The notes: generated by a model not told the origin, from the sequence alone. Positions 1 through 7,192 are shown, counted from the stretch's first letter. The stretch is 18,321 nucleotides of DNA from UBA1049 sp964525815 (GCA_964525815.1 CAZGJQ010000035.1:1-18321), one strand, 5' to 3'. Made by a program: numbers and translations.

Positions 1-439
1 TTCCTTTACCGCCGCAATACATAAAATTAACCCCAAGCTAAAGGTGATTCCGAAGAGCTGTCCGATGTTTGTGCCCTTGGTGGAAAACGGTCACACCTCG
101 GTGGACGACATCGCCGCAACCGCTATTGCGAGAGATTATTTAAGCGAAATAGCAGAGGCAGAGCCCGCCGCCGTAATTCTGGGCTGCACGCATTACCCGC
201 TGCTCTCCGATATAATAGAGTCGTTTCTGCCCGGTTCCGTTTTGATAAGCTCGGGAAGCGAAGCGGTTTGGGCTCTCAAAGAGGCATTGACAGGGAAGAA
301 AATGCTGAATTCGGACGGTACCGGCAGGGTAACCTTTTTTACAAGCGACGATACGGCTCTCTTTGCCGAAAACGCAAAGCGCTTCCTGGGAAACGATATA
401 AGTGAAAATATATATAAAACGGATATTGAAAAATATTAG
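1..439 (+). CDS. murI: Glutamate racemase, 3' part (5' end outside window)
   Basis: Glutamate racemase interconverts L- and D-glutamate in the cytoplasm to supply D-glutamate for peptidoglycan. The reading frame is open from base 2, so the gene enters from the left edge and only about the C-terminal 145 residues are visible. The first visible in-frame GTG (44) is not the start, because family-like sequence (KINPKLKVIPKSCPMFVPLVE) continues upstream of it. The hallmark GCTHYPLL block, which carries the second catalytic cysteine of the Asp/Glu racemase fold, is present, as is the upstream PxFVPLVExG segment. The stop is 15 bases before the next gene, whose ribosome binding site overlaps the stop codon, so the two are probably co-transcribed. 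The family assignment is firm; nothing can be said about the missing N-terminal half. Confidence 0.93.
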   Translation, partial: SFTAAIHKINPKLKVIPKSCPMFVPLVENGHTSVDDIAATAIARDYLSEIAEAEPAAVILGCTHYPLLSDIIESFLPGSVLISSGSEAVWALKEALTGKKMLNSDGTGRVTFFTSDDTALFAENAKRFLGNDISENIYKTDIEKY

Positions 440-454
440 GAGTTTAATTAAAGA

Positions 455-919
455 ATGAAAATACCCATTAATATACAAATAGCATCGGAACGGATTTTTA
501 ACGATCTGGGACAGAACGGTCAGGTTCCGGAGCCGGAGTCAAGCAATGTTAATCTTACCGGCTTTCTCAAGAAAACAAAACAGGGTCTTCAGGTTGAATA
601 CAAGGAAAAAGAGGAAAACGGCTTGGGAGACACCACAACCACCATAAGCACTTTGGGGGATAATGTGATTTCGGTTAACAGGGTCGGAACACTCAGCTCC
701 CATATGGTTTTTGAGCAGGGAAAATGCCACACCTGTATTTATGATACTGGGCTCTTTCCCATGCAGCTTCGGGTTTGTACCAAGGAGCTGAGCAACAACC
801 TCACCTTACAGGGCGGAAAGATAAATATCGATTATTCGATTGAGATAGTAGGTAACCTTGCCGAAAAAAACAAGCTCTCCGTGTCGGTTTATCCGGATGA
901 GAGTGTTATAACATCGTAA
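455..919 (+). CDS. DUF1934 family protein (YwiB-like beta-barrel)
   Basis: This 154-residue protein of unknown biochemical role looks like a DUF1934/YwiB member, a small calycin-like beta-barrel family found in Firmicutes. What can be seen is a run of alternating hydrophobic and polar segments, a central G(D/N)xxISVxRxG stretch (about residues 68-78), the SHMVFEQG segment (about 81-88) and a late Y-x-I-E-I-x-G strand, all typical of that family. There is no signal peptide or membrane segment, so it is probably cytoplasmic. The ATG at 455 is preceded by AGGAG at about 437-441, somewhat far away. It lies directly after murI and 32 bases before a DnaD-like gene, in the same run. The function is not known and is not inferred here. 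Confidence 0.75.
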   Translation: MKIPINIQIASERIFNDLGQNGQVPEPESSNVNLTGFLKKTKQGLQVEYKEKEENGLGDTTTTISTLGDNVISVNRVGTLSSHMVFEQGKCHTCIYDTGLFPMQLRVCTKELSNNLTLQGGKINIDYSIEIVGNLAEKNKLSVSVYPDESVITS

Positions 920-951
920 AAAAGCATAAACAGGAGGGAGAACTCCGGAAA

Positions 952-1857
952 ATGTCCGTGTCCGCAAGAAAAAGAATAAGCGTCCCCGCTGACGATTTAA
1001 TAATACTGCCCCGCTCGGTTGAAAAGCTGCTGAAAAATGCAGGCGAAGCCGAGCTTAAGGTATTGATATACCTTTTTGCCAAGGGGGATTATTCCCCCGG
1101 CGAAGCGGCACGGGAGCTGGGCTTGAGCGAGAGCAAGGTGGAATCCGCCGTTTCCTTCTGGAGAGGTGCGGGTGTTATAGAGCTGTCCTCGGTAAAGAAC
1201 GCAAAAAAAAGCGGCTCGCAGGTTAACCTCTATCAGACATATGACTCAAAAATTCTTTCCGAAGCAGTCGAGAAGAACAATGACTTCAGAAGCGTCTGCG
1301 AAATGGTGGGAGAGCTGCTGGGCAGACTGCTCAATAAAAACGATTACAACTCACTGTATTATTTGTACGATTATGTAGGGCTTCCCGCTGATTTTATCTG
1401 CGGAGTAGCCGAGTACTGCACCGGCGGAAAAAAGTTCAGCATGCAGTATATGATGAAGACCGCTCTCGGTCTGAACGACGACGGAATTGACAGCTACGAG
1501 AAGTTAGAGGAGCACCTCTCCCGCAAGGAGAAGTCCAAGCGCAACACAAACAAGCTCCGCAAGCTGTGCGGTATGGGTGAGCGTGAGCTTACCGCCAAGG
1601 AAAGCGAGTTTGTTGACCGTTGGTTCCTTACCTGGAGCCTGCCCTTTGAGCTTGTTAAGCTTGCTTACGAAAAAACGGTGGACGCTACCGGAAAGGTACA
1701 GTTTGCCTATATGAACAGCATACTTAAGAGCTGGAACGAAAACGGGTTTAAAACAACGGACGATGTAAAAGCGGGCGACAAAAAGGAAGCCGTGGAGAGC
1801 AGCTTTGACGAGGACGAATTCTTTGAGGCTGCGGTTAAGCGAAGCATGAATACATAA
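952..1857 (+). CDS. DnaD-domain primosomal protein
   Basis: This 301-residue protein has the DnaD/DnaB layout of Gram-positive replication restart and initiation proteins. Residues about 20-78 form a winged-helix-like region (AARELGLSESKVESAV is a clear helix-turn-helix). Residues about 112-190 look like a first, diverged DnaD-like domain. Residues about 205-272 are a second one ending in YMNSILKSWNENG, the conserved YxxxILxxW-type motif of the family. The tail (about 276-301) is acidic. Known relatives remodel DNA at the origin or stalled fork and help load the replicative helicase. The next gene encodes a DnaC/DnaI-like loader ATPase, which supports a primosomal role. AGGAGGG at 932-938 precedes the ATG. 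Whether it corresponds to DnaB or DnaD of Bacillus cannot be decided here. Confidence 0.88.
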   Translation: MSVSARKRISVPADDLIILPRSVEKLLKNAGEAELKVLIYLFAKGDYSPGEAARELGLSESKVESAVSFWRGAGVIELSSVKNAKKSGSQVNLYQTYDSKILSEAVEKNNDFRSVCEMVGELLGRLLNKNDYNSLYYLYDYVGLPADFICGVAEYCTGGKKFSMQYMMKTALGLNDDGIDSYEKLEEHLSRKEKSKRNTNKLRKLCGMGERELTAKESEFVDRWFLTWSLPFELVKLAYEKTVDATGKVQFAYMNSILKSWNENGFKTTDDVKAGDKKEAVESSFDEDEFFEAAVKRSMNT

Positions 1858-1872
1858 GGCAGGTGAGCCGCT

Positions 1873-2838
1873 TTGAACATAAACGAAATACTAAGGCAAA
1901 AGCTGGACAGCCGTTTGTCCGCAATCAAGGCGGCTGAGTCCCGCAGCGAGCAGCTCCGGCGGGAGCTTCCGGAGGTCGCAGAAATCGACAGGGAATTGGC
2001 CTCTGTTTCGCTTAAAATAATGCAGGCGGCTGTTGGCGGAAAAAACGAACTCGACCAACGGCTCTCGGATATTAAGCGGGAAAACGATCGGCTGCTCCTT
2101 AAAAGAGCATCACTTCTGGAGCGCAACGGCTATTCGGCAGATTACGACAAGCCTCGGTTCGAGTGCCCGGTTTGCTCGGACAGCGGTTACACGGAGCTAA
2201 GGTTCTGCGAATGCGTGAAGAAGCGCTTTAATACAGAGCAGTATTCTGGTTCTGGTTTGGGGAGTGCGCTGCTTGACAAGAGCTTTGAGAGCTTCACCTT
2301 GAAGTATTACAGCGGCAAGGCGGAAAACGGACTGTCAGAGCGGGAAAACATGACCGTTACATATAACCAATGCAAGCGGTACGCAAGTAGCTTTTCCTCA
2401 ATGTCGGACAGCATGCTTATGATAGGCGGCACCGGTCTCGGTAAAACTCATCTTTCCGCCGCGATAGCGAGAGAGGTGCTTGCCAAGGGTTTTTTTGTGC
2501 TTTATGACAGCGCGCAAAGCATTTTTGACTCTTACGAAGCGGTTCGGTTCGGTAAGGAAAGCAAGGGGAATGTAAAAAAATACGAGAAAAGCGACCTGTT
2601 GATTATAGACGACCTCGGAGCCGAATGCATGACCCAGTACACGGTAGCCGTATTTTCCTCGCTGCTGAATTGGCGTATTGTTAACTCAAAGCCCACCATC
2701 ATCAGCACAAACCTCACTCCCAAACAGATTAAAAAGAGCTACGGAGAGCGGGTATATTCCCGGCTTATGGGTGAGTTCTTAATAATGCGCTTTTCCGGAC
2801 AGGATATAAGGCTGCTTAAGCTAAGCGAGAAGAAATAG
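1873..2838 (+). CDS. DnaC/DnaI-like helicase loader, AAA+ ATPase
   Basis: This 321-residue cytoplasmic ATPase resembles the DnaC/DnaI/IstB group, which loads the replicative helicase onto DNA. Residues about 1-90 are charged and helix-forming, probably a coiled-coil helicase-binding region. A four-cysteine zinc-binding-like cluster follows (CPVC at 98-101 and CEC at 112-114). The AAA+ core has Walker A GGTGLGKTH (185-193), Walker B LLIIDDLGAE (242-251), sensor-1-like STN (278-280) and an arginine-finger region GERVYSRLMGE (291-301). The start is TTG, preceded by GGCAGGTGAG. It begins 15 bases after the DnaD-like gene, so the two form a loader module. IstB, the transposition helper, is a relative, but no IstA or insertion sequence is nearby and the cysteine cluster is DnaI-like. 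Confidence 0.9.
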   Translation: MNINEILRQKLDSRLSAIKAAESRSEQLRRELPEVAEIDRELASVSLKIMQAAVGGKNELDQRLSDIKRENDRLLLKRASLLERNGYSADYDKPRFECPVCSDSGYTELRFCECVKKRFNTEQYSGSGLGSALLDKSFESFTLKYYSGKAENGLSERENMTVTYNQCKRYASSFSSMSDSMLMIGGTGLGKTHLSAAIAREVLAKGFFVLYDSAQSIFDSYEAVRFGKESKGNVKKYEKSDLLIIDDLGAECMTQYTVAVFSSLLNWRIVNSKPTIISTNLTPKQIKKSYGERVYSRLMGEFLIMRFSGQDIRLLKLSEKK

Positions 2839-2853
2839 ACGGGAAAAATACAA

Positions 2854-3300
2854 ATGAAAAAGGTAAACATATACACCGACGGCGCTTGCAGAGGCAACCC
2901 GGGTGCGGGCGGCTACGGAACTATATTGGAATACGAGGGTAATGAGAAGATTCTGTCGGAGGGTTTTAAAAACACCACAAACAACCGCATGGAGCTGTTG
3001 GCGGCCATTGCGGGGCTGGAGGCTCTTAAGCAGCCCTGTGAGGTTACTCTTTACAGCGATTCCAAATACCTTGTGGATGCGGTGCAGAAGGGGTGGCTGA
3101 AGAGCTGGCAGCTAAAGAGCTGGAAAAAGAGCGACGGAAAGCCGGTGCTCAACACCGACCTTTGGGAGCGTCTGGCTCCGCAGCTAAAAAAGCACAGGGT
3201 TACTTTTGAATGGGTGAAGGGGCATGACGGGCACGTTTATAATGAGCGTTGCGACACTCTTGCAACCCAGGCTGCGGACAGAGCGGCGGCTCAGCTATAG
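2854..3300 (+). CDS. rnhA: Ribonuclease HI
   Basis: RNase HI cleaves the RNA strand of RNA-DNA hybrids, such as R-loops and Okazaki primers, in the cytoplasm. The 148-residue length matches the bacterial type 1 enzyme. The metal-binding catalytic residues are all visible: D9 in YTDGACRGNPG, E47 in NNRMELLA, D69 in YSDSKY and D134 in NERCDTLA, plus the flexible-loop H124 in VKGHDGH. The basic handle region (KSWQLKSWKKSDGKPV, about 83-98) is also present, as in the E. coli type. It starts 15 bases after the helicase loader gene and is the last member of the replication-related run. A new promoter follows its stop. Confidence 0.97.
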   Translation: MKKVNIYTDGACRGNPGAGGYGTILEYEGNEKILSEGFKNTTNNRMELLAAIAGLEALKQPCEVTLYSDSKYLVDAVQKGWLKSWQLKSWKKSDGKPVLNTDLWERLAPQLKKHRVTFEWVKGHDGHVYNERCDTLATQAADRAAAQL

Positions 3301-3332
3301 GTTTTATTATTCAACATAGGTGCAATAATTTG

Positions 3333-3361
3333 TTGACAATACCAATCCAATCTGTTAGTAT
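3333..3361 (+). promoter_or_regulatory. Sigma-A-type promoter for the small membrane protein
   Basis: A perfect -35 TTGACA (3333-3338) is followed after 17 bases by TAGTAT (3356-3361), a 4-of-6 match to the -10 box; TATAAA at 3359-3364 is an alternative with a longer spacer. It lies in the 98-base gap after rnhA, and AAAGGAG follows at 3381-3387 ahead of the next start. No clear terminator is seen between rnhA and this promoter. Confidence 0.65.
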
Positions 3362-3398
3362 AAAACCAAATAATAACAATAAAGGAGCGCAAGAGAGA

Positions 3399-3761
3399 AT
3401 GAACAACGGATATAATCCTCAGCAGCAACCGCCCCAACAACAGCAATCTCAGCAACAGGGACAGCCACAGTATCCACCGCAGTACCAATCTTATCCCAAG
3501 CCCCCCTCCATTTTAGACAGGATGTATGGAAGAAGAACCGATTTGCTTCAAACGCTCATGACATTCTTTTCTGTTTTTATGCTGATTTTGGCACCTGTGG
3601 CTTTTCTCTATAATTTCATATGGGGAATTGTAAGAGCTGCGGGAACGTTTGGGGACTTCAGTACCTTTGTTTCGTTTTTTGCGGAGGGTGTAAGCAGCTT
3701 TGCTGTATTCGCAACGCTCGGGCTTATTCTTGGCGGACTTAAAAGGCTTATCAGCAAATAA
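3399..3761 (+). CDS. Small Gln/Pro-rich two-helix membrane protein, unknown function
   Basis: I do not recognise a named family. The 120-residue product begins with a low-complexity tail rich in Gln, Pro and Tyr (about residues 5-36), then a short basic linker (RMYGRR), then two hydrophobic helices at about 50-75 and 90-115, and ends in a basic KRLISK. The tail probably faces the cytoplasm, by the positive-inside rule. The ATG at 3399 is chosen because AAAGGAG (3381-3387) precedes it and a promoter lies just upstream; the frame is open further left but overlaps rnhA. Such tails are common in small clostridial envelope proteins, but no role can be assigned. No terminator is visible after its stop. 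Confidence 0.7.
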   Translation: MNNGYNPQQQPPQQQQSQQQGQPQYPPQYQSYPKPPSILDRMYGRRTDLLQTLMTFFSVFMLILAPVAFLYNFIWGIVRAAGTFGDFSTFVSFFAEGVSSFAVFATLGLILGGLKRLISK

Positions 3762-3863
3762 TACTCACATTAAATCACATAGAATCGAGGTATCGGCTGC
3801 CAAGCCGGCGGATGCGATATTCACGGTTGGTGTAAGAATTACACCTGCTGCCGCGAAAAGGAA

Positions 3864-4691
3864 TTGTACGGTTGTTGGGAATGCGATGAATTCCCCTGTC
3901 AAGGCGGAATGCTAGACAAGCTCCGCATACGAGCCTTTGCCCGTTTTGCAAAGGAATACGGTACGGACGAGCTGATAAAATGTTTGTTGCAAAACAAGAA
4001 GAACGGAATTGTTTATCACTATGACGGTCAACTCGTTGGAGATTATGATAAATGCGAGACTGAGGAGGAAATCATAGAGATGATAAAACACGGCGGTGTT
4101 TCTCTAAAAGAGCATTATGATGCTTTAATTGATGAAAACAACGATCCTGTTCATGATCCTGCACAACTTAAGGAACACATGAATAAGTGGGATGGACAGG
4201 CGTTCATTGACGAAATGCAATTATCAACAGACAAAAATATACTTGAAATAGGTGTCGGCACGGGCAGACTGGCACTCAAGGTATGCGGCGAATGCGCTCA
4301 TTTTATGGGAATAGACCTCTCCCCGAAAACGATTGAAAGAGCCAAGGAAAACCTTGCGTGTTTTTATAACGCAGAGCTGATTTGCGGTGATTTCCTGACA
4401 TATACATTCGGGAAGCGCTTTGATATTATCTATTCCTCTCTTACCTTCATGCATATTAGGGATAAGCGAGGAGCAATAGAAAAGGTTGCGGATCTGCTGA
4501 ATAAAAACGGTCGCTTTGTGCTCTCTATAACCAAAAATCAAAGTACGGAAATCGATTTTGGTAATCGAAAGCTTACGGTTTATCCCGATAACCCGCAGGA
4601 AATTTTTAGGCTTATAAAACAAGTGGGGCTTTCTCTCGAAAAAAAGTTCGAAACGGAATTTGCGACAATTACTGTTGCCCAAAAAGCTTAA
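3864..4691 (+). CDS. SAM-dependent methyltransferase with truncated N-terminal DUF3795-like region (possible pseudogene)
   Basis: The C-terminal part is a class I methyltransferase: motif I ILEIGVGTGR (126-135), an acidic D151 after strand 2, GDF at 175-177 and a FDIIYSSLTFMHI strand-4 region. The first residues (GCWECDEFPC) are the end of a cysteine-rich DUF3795-type domain. That homology continues upstream in the same frame to about 3792, with further cysteines, but a TAG at 3780 closes the frame and no ATG, GTG or TTG lies between 3780 and 3864. The only candidate start is TTG 3864, with AAAAGGA only a base or so before it, which is too close. The usual first third of DUF3795 is absent. 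The gene is therefore probably a 5'-truncated remnant, although its 276 downstream codons carry no stop. Substrate unknown. Confidence 0.7.
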   Translation: MYGCWECDEFPCQGGMLDKLRIRAFARFAKEYGTDELIKCLLQNKKNGIVYHYDGQLVGDYDKCETEEEIIEMIKHGGVSLKEHYDALIDENNDPVHDPAQLKEHMNKWDGQAFIDEMQLSTDKNILEIGVGTGRLALKVCGECAHFMGIDLSPKTIERAKENLACFYNAELICGDFLTYTFGKRFDIIYSSLTFMHIRDKRGAIEKVADLLNKNGRFVLSITKNQSTEIDFGNRKLTVYPDNPQEIFRLIKQVGLSLEKKFETEFATITVAQKA

Positions 4692-4721
4692 ACAAGGATG
4701 CAATAATTACTCATAAATATA

Positions 4722-4750
4722 TTGCATTTTATTTTTTATTGTGATATAAT
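4722..4750 (+). promoter_or_regulatory. Strong extended -10 promoter of the GNAT operon
   Basis: TTGCAT (4722-4727) and a perfect TATAAT (4745-4750) are separated by 17 bases, and the -10 box carries the extended TGa element at 4742-4744. Transcription should begin near 4757, giving a leader of about 276 nt before the first full gene at 5033. Confidence 0.8.
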
Positions 4751-4805
4751 AGTAAAAATTAATAGAATGGTGGCGCAGCAATGATCTTAAAGTAATTCAA
4801 ATAAT

Positions 4806-4901
4806 ATGATGCAAATAAATATGTCCGCACAGAAATTCCGGTTTCTGCGGGCGTGGGTTTGTTGTCGTAATTTGGGTTGCTTTAACCGAATTATTCGGTA
4901 A
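4806..4901 (+). CDS. Putative leader peptide ORF (31 codons)
   Basis: The ATG at 4806 (or 4809 or 4821) opens a short frame rich in Arg, Phe, Cys and Trp (core KFRFLRAWVCC), stopping at 4901. One leader hairpin (4825-4850) lies inside the frame and a second (4885-4899) covers its end, so ribosome progress here would change folding. No good ribosome binding site precedes it, which is the main argument against translation. It could be a chance ORF. Confidence 0.25.
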   Translation: MMQINMSAQKFRFLRAWVCCRNLGCFNRIIR

Positions 4902-4966
4902 ATTTATTGTTGCGCTGCATTTATGTTGTAAGGGCTCTTGCTCTTTTATAAAAAAACGCAATAAGC

Positions 4967-5015
4967 ACTCCATTTCCGGCAACGAAGACAATTCGTTTTT
5001 GGTAATGGAGTTTTT
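4967..5015 (+). terminator. Intrinsic terminator / attenuator before the GNAT gene
   Basis: ACTCCATTTCC (4967-4977) pairs with GGTAATGGAGT (5001-5011) with a single mismatch. An inner stem AACGAA/TTCGTT (4981-4986 with 4992-4997) closes a 5-base loop, and TTTTT follows (5011-5015). It sits after a strong promoter and only 5 bases before the GGAGG of the next gene. It would therefore stop transcription of that operon unless disrupted, and it could also mask the ribosome binding site region. Confidence 0.75.
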
Positions 5016-5032
5016 ATTTGGAGGAATATTTA

Positions 5033-5923
5033 ATGGCAATAACAAAAAGATCGTATCAACTGTTATCAGATTTTCCTAAGGTGCATCAGTTTTTAACCGA
5101 CAACTATAATATACAAGAGCTTAACGGTATGCTGCTTCCACAGTTTTTCGAATACGCACATACCCATCCACTGTTCAATCATAAATTGACGCACCGTATG
5201 ACGATATGGGAAGACAGGAATACAATAATTGCTTTTTGCTGTTATGAAATGGACATTGGCGAAGCTTTTTTGCTCATAAAAAACGGTTGTGAAACTCTGC
5301 TCGCTGAAATGCTTAAACAGGCAGAATGCGAGCTTTCTGTCAAAACAGGCAGCAAACGCACTTTATCGGTCTGGGTAACCGACACGCAGTCTGCGCATAT
5401 TAACCTTCTAAAAAACAACGGATATAAAAAAACTCATGCCGAACCTGTACGGATTTTGGAGTATCAAAACGATTTTCCCAAGCATGTGCTGCCTAATGGC
5501 TTTTCCTGTATGTCACTCAATGAGGAAAATGACCTTTTTCAACTACACAGGTGTATGCACAGAGGATTCGATCATCAGGGCGATTCGAACGGCGATATTG
5601 ACTGCCGCAGGGTTATGCAGAGCGGACCTCACTTTCGGCGGGATTTGTCTACGGTCATCAAAGCTCCGGATGGTGATTATGCCTGCTTCGCCGGAATGTG
5701 GTTTGACAAAAAGAATAAATACGCTTACCTTGAGCCGCTCTGCACTATGCCCGAATACCGCTGTATGGGTCTCGCAACCTATGCGCTGACAGAAGCGATG
5801 AAAAAGACAAAAGCCCTCGGAGCAGAGTACTGCTTCGGAGGAGTCCCGGAGTTTTACACAGCGATAGGGTTTGAAACCATATGCCATCGCGAGCTGTGGA
5901 GCAAGGAGTGGCGACATGAATAA
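5033..5923 (+). CDS. GNAT family N-acetyltransferase (tandem GNAT fold)
   Basis: GNAT enzymes transfer an acetyl group from acetyl-CoA to an amine of a small molecule or protein. The 296-residue product is about twice the length of one GNAT domain. Residues about 1-150 look like a degenerate first copy. Residues about 155-296 hold the active-looking one, with LEPLCTMPEYRCMGLATYAL (about 233-252), whose RCMGLA is the Q/RxxGxG/A pyrophosphate-binding turn, followed by the C-terminal FYTAIGFE strand. The start is ATG 5033 with GGAGG at 5020-5024 and 8 bases of spacing; an in-frame TTG at 5018 would bury that site. It is first in a three-gene overlapping operon behind an attenuator-like leader. 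The substrate is not evident; drug modification is only one possibility. Confidence 0.87.
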   Translation: MAITKRSYQLLSDFPKVHQFLTDNYNIQELNGMLLPQFFEYAHTHPLFNHKLTHRMTIWEDRNTIIAFCCYEMDIGEAFLLIKNGCETLLAEMLKQAECELSVKTGSKRTLSVWVTDTQSAHINLLKNNGYKKTHAEPVRILEYQNDFPKHVLPNGFSCMSLNEENDLFQLHRCMHRGFDHQGDSNGDIDCRRVMQSGPHFRRDLSTVIKAPDGDYACFAGMWFDKKNKYAYLEPLCTMPEYRCMGLATYALTEAMKKTKALGAEYCFGGVPEFYTAIGFETICHRELWSKEWRHE

Positions 5924-6368
5924 CCCATATACATTAAGTGCAGCAATCGAATACGGCAGTAAAGGCAAAATCGAGGAATGGGTGCATATTTTTCTTCGAG
6001 GTGAGGGCGGAAATATTGAATTCTCCGATGGATTATTATTACAGGAGCGATTCTATACCAAACCTATCATGCTTCCGCTCAGATTGTTCTCACGCTGCTG
6101 TGGTCCGGAGGATAACATGCAGTTTATAGTAGACAAGAACTGCTTCGAGGAGAATGTAAGAAACATTCACGAAAAATTCCTAAAAGGCTGGGATATGCCT
6201 CCGCTTATAGTGAATTATTCTGCCGACAATGGTTTCGTTGTCAGTGACGGTAATCACAGGTTCAAAATGCTTATACGGAATAGATATGAAAAATATTACA
6301 CCATAATCTGGACCTCATCAAAACAGGAGTTTATAGATATGTCGGAAAAGGTGGATATATGCATATAG
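5916..6368 (+). CDS. Small ParB/sulfiredoxin-fold-like protein
   Basis: This 150-residue protein has a ParB-like core. PPLIVNY (95-101) is followed by VVSDGNHRFKML (108-119), which matches the pattern in ParB N-terminal and Srx-like domains where a strand precedes (D)GxHR. No helix-turn-helix follows, so it is not a full partition protein. Several small proteins of this fold bind or hydrolyse nucleotides, but nothing here shows which. ATG 5916 overlaps the end of the GNAT gene by 8 bases, with AAGGAG at 5903-5908 seven bases upstream, so translation is probably coupled. Its stop overlaps the next gene by 10 bases. The role in the operon is unknown. Confidence 0.65.
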   Translation: MNNPYTLSAAIEYGSKGKIEEWVHIFLRGEGGNIEFSDGLLLQERFYTKPIMLPLRLFSRCCGPEDNMQFIVDKNCFEENVRNIHEKFLKGWDMPPLIVNYSADNGFVVSDGNHRFKMLIRNRYEKYYTIIWTSSKQEFIDMSEKVDICI

Positions 6369-7192
6369 AACACATACTTTCCAGAAACGCAGCATATCAG
6401 AAATTCCAGGTGCTCAAAACCAATCGGAATAAACGTCATAAATACGGAGAGTTCCTTGTTGAGGGCGTCCGCAATATAAATCAAGCGGTAAAGAATGGAT
6501 GGATTATTTCTTCATTCATATACTCCAAAGAGAAGGAACTGTCCGGTTGGGCTGAAAACATAATTAAAACGGTAAAGACCAATGTTAATTACATTCTGTC
6601 TTATCAGCTTCTGCGTGAGCTAAGCGATAAAACGGATACCTCGGAACTGCTTGCCATATTAAAAATGAAAACAACCGGTATTAACGACATCAAGCTCCCC
6701 GATAATCCTGTAATCGTTTTGTTTGACAGACCGTCCAACAAAGGGAATCTGGGTGCTCTGATTCGTTCCTGCGATGCTTTGGGAGCTTCCGCACTACTTA
6801 TAACAGGTCATTGCGTTGATATGTACGATACCGAGGTTATCTCCGCAAGTATGGGTTCTTTCTTCACCTTGCCAATCTTAAGAATAGACGAGAAAACAAT
6901 GCTTGAAAGCTTTATTAATACATTAAGGAAACAGTGTCCCGGTTTTATGGTGATAGCGACAACCGCACATAAAAAACTAAGTATTTCGAATGCGGACTTC
7001 ACAAGGCCCTGTATGCTGCTTGTCGGAAACGAAACGGGCGGACTGAATAATTATCTAAACCAGACCGCTGATTTAAGTGTTACAATTCCCATGGCAGAAA
7101 GCTCGTCAGCCTCATCGCTCAATGTTGCTTGTGCGGCTACCGCAGTACTTTACGAAATAGCAAGACAAAGAAATGAAAATTCCAATCACTAA
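6359..7192 (+). CDS. TrmH/SpoU family RNA 2'-O-methyltransferase
   Basis: SpoU-type (SPOUT) enzymes methylate ribose 2'-OH groups in tRNA or rRNA with S-adenosylmethionine. The 277-residue product has an N-terminal substrate-binding region (about 1-110, with FLVEGVRNINQAV) and a knotted catalytic domain. Motif 1 is NKGNLGALIRSCDALGA (127-143, with N127 and R136), motif 2 is LLVGNETGG (220-228) and motif 3 is IPMAESSSASSLNVACA (243-259). The length and N-terminal layout match both RlmB/TrmH-like housekeeping enzymes and the thiostrepton/avilamycin-type 23S rRNA resistance methylases. The sequence alone does not separate these. ATG 6359 lies inside the end of the ParB-like gene. It is the last gene of the operon, followed by a strong terminator. 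Confidence 0.9.
   Translation: MHIEHILSRNAAYQKFQVLKTNRNKRHKYGEFLVEGVRNINQAVKNGWIISSFIYSKEKELSGWAENIIKTVKTNVNYILSYQLLRELSDKTDTSELLAILKMKTTGINDIKLPDNPVIVLFDRPSNKGNLGALIRSCDALGASALLITGHCVDMYDTEVISASMGSFFTLPILRIDEKTMLESFINTLRKQCPGFMVIATTAHKKLSISNADFTRPCMLLVGNETGGLNNYLNQTADLSVTIPMAESSSASSLNVACAATAVLYEIARQRNENSNH

Larger units (their letters stand above)
4757..5032 (+). promoter_or_regulatory. Structured mRNA leader of the GNAT operon
   Basis: This gene-free stretch holds several foldable elements in order: two tiny ORFs near the 5' end (4767-4784 and 4781-4795); a 31-codon ORF (4806-4901); a hairpin CCGC/GCGG plus AGAAA/TTTCT (4825-4850); a perfect 6-bp hairpin ACCGAA/TTCGGT (4885-4899); a hairpin AAGGGC/GCTCTT (about 4930-4945); a possible long-range pairing of TTATTG..GCG (4904-4913) with CGCAATAA (4957-4964); and a final terminator hairpin (4967-5015). 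The ribosome binding site GGAGG (5020-5024) lies right behind the terminator. The arrangement fits transcription attenuation. It matches no riboswitch class I can name. Confidence 0.6.

Noticed and set aside
1873..2838. IstB transposition helper
   Set aside because: The ATPase core is shared with IstB, but there is no IstA or terminal repeats. The cysteine cluster and the DnaD-like neighbour point to a helicase loader.
3249..3398. Extended start of the small membrane protein inside rnhA
   Set aside because: The extension is out of frame with rnhA, reads through promoter sequence and ignores the good AAAGGAG before ATG 3399.
3700..3915. 71-codon ORF spanning the junction between the small membrane protein and the methyltransferase
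   Set aside because: It has no ribosome binding site and no recognisable motif, and it overlaps the DUF3795-like coding in another frame.
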